Origin: UBA9732 sp052170315
GTDB lineage: Bacteria > Spirochaetota > Spirochaetia > Sphaerochaetales > Sphaerochaetaceae
Reading direction: 5' to 3'
Assembly (NCBI GenBank): GCA_052170315.1
Contig: JBQNAT010000011.1
Location: 11,956 to 75,955, forward strand
DNA length: 64,000 nt
Shown: in pieces, positions 58,140 to 64,000 of the stretch
How positions within the stretch are numbered: the first letter of the stretch is position 1
Layout: the number at the start of each line of letters is the position of its first letter
The notes under the pieces: model-generated
The model's database searches: none
The model's input: the letters and a program-made list of their open reading frames with translations, nothing else
Told to the model about the DNA's origin: nothing
Program-made: the position numbers and the translations under genes

Positions 58140-60268
58140 GAGAAAAGAAACTTCAGGTGAAAGACCTTACAATCTCGTTCCGTACCGTAAACGGCAAGCT
58201 TCAGGCTGTCAGAGGAATTTCGTTTGACCTGTACAAGGGCGAAACCCTTGCCATAGTAGGTGAATCCGGAAGCGGAAAAAGCGCGACAAGCAAAACCATA
58301 CTTGGAATATCTGCCGCCAACACCATAATTGAAAGCGGCGAAATCCTCTATGACGGAAAAGACCTGCTTAAGATAAGCGAAGACGATTACCACGAAATCC
58401 GGGGGGACAAAATATCAATGATATTCCAGGACCCTCTTTCTTCGCTCAACCCTGTAATGAGGATAGGTAACCAGATAACGGAAGCCATGCTTCTGAAAAA
58501 CAGAGCCAACAGGCGAGAAAGCCGCAAAAAGCTCAACGCCGCCTTAATACATCTTAAACAGGTTCTGGCAAAGACGGAAAGCTATTTTGATAAGAGCATG
58601 TTTTCCACCTTTAAAAAAATAATAGGTGTTCAGTCCCGTTACGAGGCTCCTTACAATCAGGCTCATTCAAATGCCCGGGCAGGCCTTAAGGCCGCGGACG
58701 ACATGCTTATGTCAATTTCAAAGGATGCTCTCGCGAAACCCGCGGCGGAAGTAAAGGAACTTACCGAATATTTCAGGGCTTCGGCTGACCGCTTTGTGGT
58801 AAAGGACGCGACATCTGTTAATGACATTTCACGCCGTATGGAAAAAGCCTCCCGTAAGGCCGCGAAGACTAAGGACTTCAAAGAACTCAAGGCGCTTGTG
58901 GAAAAAGGCAAGGCTCTGCTTCAGGCGGCGCTTGCGGAAGAAAAGCCTGATTTCTTTGCTCTTGGCTGCTGGACGGTTCTTGACGGCAAGACTCCCGGTG
59001 AAGAAACGGCGCGTCAGCTTAACGCAAAAACAAAGGCCTGTATGAACGGTGAGTTTATGAAAAACTTCGCGAAGTCTGTAAACGGGGCTATCAAATACAC
59101 AGCTTCAGAGTCTGTTGAAAACATGAATAAGGCTCTTAAGGCGCTAGATGAGGCTTCTAAGGCTTTCAGCGGACAAATGCCTGAAAGAAAAACGGCGTTT
59201 CAGGCCGCAAGCAGGCTTTCCGATATAGTGGAAGACGGCATTGACCCGTTTGAGACTGTGAAAAGCAGTTATTCCTACACCTTCCGTGTAAGTCTTATGT
59301 CGGCTATAAAGGTCTACTATGACGATATAGCAAGGAACAGAGCCGAAGAAAAACGCTTCGCCGGACAGACTGCGCGCTATGAAAGGCTTGAAGCCAAAGG
59401 AAAGACCCCGGAGGCAAAAGTTGCCCCTCTTTCACTTTCAGACCTTTCAATTGTCCGGGCAAATATCCTCAGGATTATCGCTAACATGAAGGCGCAGTAC
59501 GAAGCTCAGATACAGGCGGCAAAATCCTATGACTTTGAAAAGCGCACAGCCTCTTTTATTCTGTGGCTCAAGGAAACGGCAATGGCTGAAATCCTTGTGA
59601 TAACAAAATCAATGGCGAAAGACAGAGCTATAAAGGTTATGGAACAGGTAGGTATCTCCGAAGCCAGAAAACGCTATCGCCAGTATCCGTTCGAATTCTC
59701 CGGCGGCATGAGGCAGAGAATAGTCATTGCCATAGCCCTTACTTCAAACCCTGACATTCTTATCTGCGATGAGCCTACAACAGCTTTGGACGTTACCATA
59801 CAGGCTCAGATACTGGAGCTTATCAATAACCTCAAAAAGGAAAGAGAAATTTCAGTTATCTTCATTACACATGACCTTGGCGTTGTGGCGAACATGGCTG
59901 ACAGGATAGCCGTAATGTACGCCGGAAAGATAGTTGAATACGGTACAAGCGAGGATGTTTTCTACCATCCGGCGCATCCGTACACATGGGCTCTGCTTGC
60001 CTCCATACCTGATTTGAACAGTAAGGGCAGCAAGCTTGAATCCATTCCGGGGACTCCGCCCAACATGATTTATCCGCCTAAGGGCGACGCTTTTGCCTCA
60101 AGAAACAAGTACGCGATGGAGATTGACTTTGAAGAGCAGCCGCCTATGTTCAGGATATCCGATACCCACTACGCGGCAACCTGGCTTTTGCATCCGGATG
60201 CGCCAAAGGTTGATATGCCGGCCATAGTCAGAGAAAGAATAGAACGCATGGGAGGTGAAAACCTATGA
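58136..60268 (+). CDS. oppD: Oligopeptide ABC ATPase OppD with about 355-residue insertion
   Basis: A 710-aa ATPase; OppD is usually 320-350 aa. Walker A GESGSGKSAT is at about 42-51 and the Q loop MIFQDPLSSLNPV at 95-107, as normal. The signature FSGGMRQRIVIA, Walker B ILICDEPTTALD and switch FITHDLGVV only begin at about 520. Between them, roughly residues 125-480 form a Lys/Ala/Glu-rich helical insertion with no motif I know, placed in the helical subdomain that touches the permease. The reading frame is intact through it, so it is a real part of the protein. Confidence 0.92.
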   Translation: MREKKLQVKDLTISFRTVNGKLQAVRGISFDLYKGETLAIVGESGSGKSATSKTILGISAANTIIESGEILYDGKDLLKISEDDYHEIRGDKISMIFQDPLSSLNPVMRIGNQITEAMLLKNRANRRESRKKLNAALIHLKQVLAKTESYFDKSMFSTFKKIIGVQSRYEAPYNQAHSNARAGLKAADDMLMSISKDALAKPAAEVKELTEYFRASADRFVVKDATSVNDISRRMEKASRKAAKTKDFKELKALVEKGKALLQAALAEEKPDFFALGCWTVLDGKTPGEETARQLNAKTKACMNGEFMKNFAKSVNGAIKYTASESVENMNKALKALDEASKAFSGQMPERKTAFQAASRLSDIVEDGIDPFETVKSSYSYTFRVSLMSAIKVYYDDIARNRAEEKRFAGQTARYERLEAKGKTPEAKVAPLSLSDLSIVRANILRIIANMKAQYEAQIQAAKSYDFEKRTASFILWLKETAMAEILVITKSMAKDRAIKVMEQVGISEARKRYRQYPFEFSGGMRQRIVIAIALTSNPDILICDEPTTALDVTIQAQILELINNLKKEREISVIFITHDLGVVANMADRIAVMYAGKIVEYGTSEDVFYHPAHPYTWALLASIPDLNSKGSKLESIPGTPPNMIYPPKGDAFASRNKYAMEIDFEEQPPMFRISDTHYAATWLLHPDAPKVDMPAIVRERIERMGGENL

Positions 60269-61335
60269 ATGACAAAGAGACGCTGCTCAGAGTCGAAAAC
60301 CTGTGCCAGTACTTCAAGCTTGACAGAACCACAGTAAACAAAGCCGTTGACAACGTGAGCTTTGACATAAAACAGGGCGAGGTCTTTGGCCTTGTAGGCG
60401 AATCCGGATGCGGAAAAACCACAACCGGAAGAGCAATAATAAAGCTTTATGACATCACAGGCGGTAATGTTTATTTCATGGGACAGCGGATAAGCGCGGG
60501 TACAAAATACTATAAGGACGCGATTTCGAAAGCCCGTTCAGAAAAGAAACGCTGCGGCGACGAAAAGCGCCTTGCGCAGCTTGATAAAATCATAGCGGAC
60601 AATAAAGCTGAAATCTCAGCGGCAAAAGCCTGCAATAAAAATGTTGACCGCAAGCTTGTAAACCGGATACAGATGATATTTCAGGACCCCATAGCCTCAT
60701 TGGACCCAAGGATGACGGTACGCGACATAATTGCCGAAGGTCTTGTAATCAAGGGCATAAAGGATAAAGAGTACATTGACCGGAAGGTTTATGAGATGCT
60801 TGAAACCGTTGGGCTTGTACGGGAGCACGCTTCACGCTATCCGCACGAATTCTCAGGCGGGCAGAGGCAGAGAATCGGCGTCGCCAGGGCTGTTATCATG
60901 GAGCCGTCTCTCATCATTGCGGACGAGCCCATAAGCGCGCTTGACGTTTCCATCCGTGCCCAGGTCATGAACCTGCTTAACGACCTTCGCCGTAAAATGG
61001 GTCTTACCATCATGTTCATTGCCCACGACCTTTCCGTTGTCAAATACTTCTCCGACAGAATCGGCGTTATGTACTACGGCCATCTGGTCGAGCTCGCGGA
61101 CTCTGACGAACTGTTCAGACATCCGCTGCATCCTTATACCCGGTCCCTGCTCAGCGCGATACCTCAACCGGATCCGCGTTATGAAAAGAGCAGAAAGCGA
61201 ATAGTCTATAACCCTGTCGCGGACCACGACTACAGAAACAGCTCTCCCACATTCCGCGAAGTAAGCAAAGAACACTTTGTGCTTTGTAGCGACGCGGAGT
61301 TTGAAAAGTACAAAGACATAGTTTCCAAAGGCTGA
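60265..61335 (+). CDS. oppF: Oligopeptide ABC ATPase OppF
   Basis: A 356-aa ATPase with Walker A GESGCGKTTT (about 46-55), Q loop MIFQDPIASLDPRM, signature FSGGQRQRIGVARA, Walker B LIIADEPISALDV and switch FIAHDLSVV. A smaller charged helical insertion of about 50 residues (KYYKDAISKARSEKKRCGDE onward) lies between Walker A and the Q loop. It completes the oppABCDF operon and overlaps oppD by ATGA. Confidence 0.94.
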   Translation: MNDKETLLRVENLCQYFKLDRTTVNKAVDNVSFDIKQGEVFGLVGESGCGKTTTGRAIIKLYDITGGNVYFMGQRISAGTKYYKDAISKARSEKKRCGDEKRLAQLDKIIADNKAEISAAKACNKNVDRKLVNRIQMIFQDPIASLDPRMTVRDIIAEGLVIKGIKDKEYIDRKVYEMLETVGLVREHASRYPHEFSGGQRQRIGVARAVIMEPSLIIADEPISALDVSIRAQVMNLLNDLRRKMGLTIMFIAHDLSVVKYFSDRIGVMYYGHLVELADSDELFRHPLHPYTRSLLSAIPQPDPRYEKSRKRIVYNPVADHDYRNSSPTFREVSKEHFVLCSDAEFEKYKDIVSKG

Positions 61336-61342
61336 TATTATT

Positions 61343-61924
61343 ATGACAAAAAGCAAATTCTCTGAAATGATGGCTCAAATTCGAAATTATAGCCCTTTTA
61401 ATGAGCAGGAGAAGGGAGATAAAGCTATCATGCTCTCCTATATGGAAAGCTGTCCTGATATTTTCCTTAGGACTAACCTTAAAGCTCATATGACAGCTTC
61501 TTCATGGATAGTGAACAGAGACAGGACAAAAATCCTGATGATATATCACAATATCTATGACTCCTGGGCATGGACCGGCGGACATGCGGACGGAGACGAA
61601 AATCTGCTTGCCGTTGCCTTAAGGGAAGCCTTGGAGGAAACAGGTGTTCATGCCGTTCCGGTTACGGAAGACATTTTCTCTCTGGAAAACCTGACAGTTG
61701 ACGGGCACTTTAAACACGGACTTTACGTTCCCAGCCACATGCATCTTAATGTTACATATCTGCTTCAGGCTGACGACAGCGAAGCGGTAAGGGCAAAAGA
61801 GGATGAAAACAGGGGAGTTTCATGGTTTTCCCTTGATGAAGTTCTTTCAAAGCCTTCCGCCGCGGAAGCCTGGATGGTAAAGAATATTTACAGCAAGCTT
61901 AACGTAAAACTGGGGGCGCTTTAA
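61343..61924 (+). CDS. Nudix hydrolase
   Basis: A 193-aa Nudix protein. The Nudix box is complete: GGHADGDENLL followed by REALEETGV, the Glu residues of which bind magnesium for pyrophosphate hydrolysis. Upstream helices (residues 1-45) and KHGLYVPSHMHLNVTYLL resemble those of cytosolic NUDIX enzymes of unknown substrate. It is 7 bp after oppF and probably co-transcribed. Confidence 0.9.
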   Translation: MTKSKFSEMMAQIRNYSPFNEQEKGDKAIMLSYMESCPDIFLRTNLKAHMTASSWIVNRDRTKILMIYHNIYDSWAWTGGHADGDENLLAVALREALEETGVHAVPVTEDIFSLENLTVDGHFKHGLYVPSHMHLNVTYLLQADDSEAVRAKEDENRGVSWFSLDEVLSKPSAAEAWMVKNIYSKLNVKLGAL

Positions 61925-61941
61925 AGTGTCAATTGAAATCA

Positions 61942-61970
61942 TTGCGCCCTTTGTTTAATTTGTTTAATAT
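61942..61970 (+). promoter_or_regulatory. Putative promoter of the ROK gene (leaderless)
   Basis: TTGCGC (61942-61947), 17-bp spacer, TAATAT (61965-61970). The predicted start point falls at about 61977, within the first codons, so the transcript would have no leader. Confidence 0.5.
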
Positions 61971-61972
61971 AA

Positions 61973-63094
61973 ATGTGTATGAGTGAGATGAAACTTTCCC
62001 AGCCTAAGGCTGCAAGGACAATAAACATAGCCAGAGTTCTTGGCTGCCTCAGAACAAGGAAAGACCTTTCAAAGGCTGAAATAGCAAGGGTTTTGAACCT
62101 TAATAAGGTTTCCACAGGCGAAATTGTAGATGAACTTGTTTCTGAAGGGCTTGTTGCGGATACCGGCAAGATGGAAAGTTCCAACGGACGTAAACCTATC
62201 GGTCTTTCTATAATACCCGACGCGAAATATGTTCTTGGAGTTGATATTGGAAGCAGGAATACCACTATTGCGCTTTGCAATATGTTTTCAGAGCCTGTGC
62301 GCTTTGAGCGTATCCCTACCAACGTTCAGGTAAAGAAAGTTGAAGAATTCTGTGTTGAAATAATAAAGAGCTGCGTTAGGGTGACCAAGCTTGTTGACAG
62401 AAAAAAAATAATCGGCTGCGGTATTTCCGCGGGCGGAAAAGTCTCCGAAGACGGAAGAACCATAGTCAGCTGTCCCTATCTTCCATGGAAGGATATTCCC
62501 ATCGCGGATGCCTTTGAACAGGTTCTTAAGATACGGAGCTTCGCGCGGAACAGCACCTATGCGCTGGTGGACGCGGAACGCTATGCATCCTTCGGTACAG
62601 ACCTTCTTGTTTCCGATGAGCCTGTTATATATATAGAATGGGGAAATTCGGTCAGCATGGCTCTGGTCTGTCAGGACAGGCTTTTCGGGTCTTCAAATAA
62701 ATTTGCCCACCTTAAGACCGGCTCAACCGGCCTTTGCTCCTGCGGCCGGATAGGCTGCCTTGAGGCTAACGTATCTGCTTGGGCGCTTTCGGGAAGCGGA
62801 GATGTTCACCTGAAAGACCTGTGGGATAAAGTTGATGAAAATGTTCTCAGCTCCATGGCTGCCGCTATAGATATGTCTGCCCAGATAACAGGCGCGAATA
62901 AGGTAATTATAGGCGGAGAAGGGGCAACCATTACGCCTGCTCACCTTAAGACGTTGCAGGGAATGTGCCCAGGGATGAAAGTTTCGCGGTCAAGGCTTGG
63001 TGAAAAAGCAAATATCATGGCATCCGCGGAAATAGCCCTGGACAGATGGGTTTATCTTACTTCCATGCTTGAGAAAGTAAGAAACTGGCTCTGA
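61973..63094 (+). CDS. ROK-family transcriptional regulator
   Basis: A 373-aa protein of the NagC/XylR group. An N-terminal winged helix-turn-helix (LRTRKDLSKAEIARVLNLNKV, IVDELVSEGLV) is followed by a ROK sugar-kinase-like domain: VLGVDIGSRNTTIAL (phosphate loop), ISAGGKVSEDG, and the zinc motif CSCGRIGCLEA. It probably senses a sugar or sugar phosphate. No Shine-Dalgarno site precedes the ATG at 61973; another ATG is at 61988. Confidence 0.9.
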   Translation: MCMSEMKLSQPKAARTINIARVLGCLRTRKDLSKAEIARVLNLNKVSTGEIVDELVSEGLVADTGKMESSNGRKPIGLSIIPDAKYVLGVDIGSRNTTIALCNMFSEPVRFERIPTNVQVKKVEEFCVEIIKSCVRVTKLVDRKKIIGCGISAGGKVSEDGRTIVSCPYLPWKDIPIADAFEQVLKIRSFARNSTYALVDAERYASFGTDLLVSDEPVIYIEWGNSVSMALVCQDRLFGSSNKFAHLKTGSTGLCSCGRIGCLEANVSAWALSGSGDVHLKDLWDKVDENVLSSMAAAIDMSAQITGANKVIIGGEGATITPAHLKTLQGMCPGMKVSRSRLGEKANIMASAEIALDRWVYLTSMLEKVRNWL

Positions 63095-63163
63095 GCCGAA
63101 ATATGCTTAGAAAAAGTTTTTACAAAAAATCTAAATATTTTTTAAAAAAACTTTTGAAAAATA

Positions 63164-63193
63164 TTGACAATCTTCCATAACTTGCAGTATCCT
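63164..63193 (+). promoter_or_regulatory. Promoter of the secreted protein gene at 63235
   Basis: TTGACA (63164-63169), 18-bp spacer, TATCCT (63188-63193), then GAGGAAA before the ATG. The preceding 63095-63163 is very A/T-rich. Confidence 0.6.
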
Positions 63194-63234
63194 GGCTGTA
63201 GAAATTCAAAATAAAAAAGTTGAGGAAATATCAA

Positions 63235-63828
63235 ATGAAGAAATTTCTGGTTATTCTTTTGGTTATGGTCACTGTTGCCGGAACAGTTTTTGCCGCAAGT
63301 TATGGTAATAAGGTCAGAGTAAAGTCCATTGTCGGTTCAATTACCATTTCGGATGCAAATCAGTCGGCTATCAGTTCCGGAAAAGCTCTCTATGTTCTTT
63401 CTCTTAATGATAAAACAGGCGTTGATCCCGATTCTGTTGATTATCACCTGAGCTCAAGTGACATTTCTGTCAGTGATGTGGAGGTTGGTTTCGCGGTCAC
63501 GCAGACCGTGCCGACAAGAACCAACGAATCTATTGACTTGATTATATCTGCAGCTCAGCTCAGCATGTCAGACGGCAACGGAACTCATACAACAGATAAT
63601 CTTGAAATCACGAATATTATTACTCCGGCTGCCAATGTAACTGTTGCAAGCGATACAGCGACAGCAAATACACTGACGCTTAAGCTTCAGTATCAGGGTG
63701 CTTCAAAGGAAGTTGCCGGAGGTTCGACAATCGCGACTTTTAACACAACGTGGAAGAAAAAGGCCGCTCTTGCTTCTTATACGGGAGAATATAAAGCAGA
63801 TATAACACTTACCTATGAAGTAAACTGA
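63235..63828 (+). CDS. Small secreted protein related to the gene at 50389
   Basis: A 197-aa protein with signal peptide MKKFLVILLVMVTVAGTVFA and a Ser/Thr/Asp-rich, beta-predicted mature part with few aromatic residues. I know no named domain. The C-terminus (ATFNTTWKKKAALASYTGEYKADITLTYEVN region) matches that of the protein at 50389. The composition and strand pattern suit a surface or pilin-like subunit. The ATG at 63235 has GAGGAA upstream. It is a single-gene unit with its own promoter and terminator. Confidence 0.65.
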   Translation: MKKFLVILLVMVTVAGTVFAASYGNKVRVKSIVGSITISDANQSAISSGKALYVLSLNDKTGVDPDSVDYHLSSSDISVSDVEVGFAVTQTVPTRTNESIDLIISAAQLSMSDGNGTHTTDNLEITNIITPAANVTVASDTATANTLTLKLQYQGASKEVAGGSTIATFNTTWKKKAALASYTGEYKADITLTYEVN

Positions 63829-63850
63829 GTTTTATAAAATTTATAAAAAA

Positions 63851-63878
63851 GTGCCACGGAAACGCGGCATATTTTTTT
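63851..63878 (+). terminator. Terminator of the secreted protein gene
   Basis: Stem TGCCaCG/CGcGGCA (63852-63858, 63863-63869, one mismatch) with a GAAA-type loop and a run of seven Ts. The last 120 bp of the window are A/T-rich and hold no gene I can support. Confidence 0.75.
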
Positions 63879-64000
63879 AAACAAATTTTACTAATTTTTA
63901 GATTCCGCTTGACTTATAATTTAATGAAACTAAATTAGAATATATATCTCGACTTCCGCAGCAAAAATACAAAAAAATCGCTACAATTACCTATGTTGGA

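Overview
The window looks like the origin-proximal part of a spirochaete chromosome, most likely Treponema or a close relative (Treponemataceae/Spirochaetota). The call rests on gene content seen here: a dnaA-dnaN-recF-dciA-rpmH-rnpA block divergent from gyrB-gyrA, a fused cyclophilin-FKBP isomerase (a combination known from Treponema), many sugar and peptide uptake operons whose binding proteins have plain AxA|Q signal peptides, and GyrA with Ala at the E. coli Ser83 position. No 16S rRNA is present, so the genus is an inference.

Layout. 1-4723: replication and RNase P block on the minus strand, with an AT-rich spacer carrying DnaA-box-like sites between dnaN and dnaA. 4934-9483: gyrB-gyrA. 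9484-10263: a 780-bp gene-free spacer with a perfect DnaA box and two parS sites. 10264-14678: nfu, parA-parB, the fused isomerase and radA. 14690-24391: mixed housekeeping genes (TraB-like, YgjP-like peptidase, pepD, nagA, a glycosidase-like gene, a DjlA-like co-chaperone, and dnaX-ybaB-recR). 24597-28616: iron-type ABC transporter. 28632-30761: an RNA island with SRP RNA, four tRNA-Ser genes and a tRNA-Arg with the unusual anticodon GCG, enclosing a Panacea/PemK-like toxin-antitoxin pair. 30948-37052: metabolic genes, including deoC next to a long thymidine kinase-like gene and a VUT transporter behind a structured leader.

37232-48118 holds two CUT1-type sugar uptake operons without their own ATPase. 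The second has its own LacI regulator with palindromic operators and ends in an uncharacterised 692-aa protein and an endonuclease/exonuclease/phosphatase-fold enzyme; it is the best candidate here for an undescribed catabolic system. 48376-49428 is a foreign-looking Fic gene with a palindrome just upstream. 49567-52861 holds a WrbA/flavodoxin-like protein, a small secreted protein, a MATE exporter and a DUF3899 protein. 53025-61335 is a complete Opp peptide transporter whose OppA, OppC and OppD are all far longer than usual. The window closes with a Nudix hydrolase, a ROK regulator and a second secreted protein whose C-terminus matches the one at 50389.

The leading-strand bias and paired replication/segregation elements suggest that origin function and ParB loading are concentrated within about 3-10 kb. 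Several strong sigma70-like promoters (TTGACA/G, 17-bp spacer, TATNNT-like) and rho-independent terminators could be placed by eye. I saw no insertion sequence, CRISPR array or rRNA.
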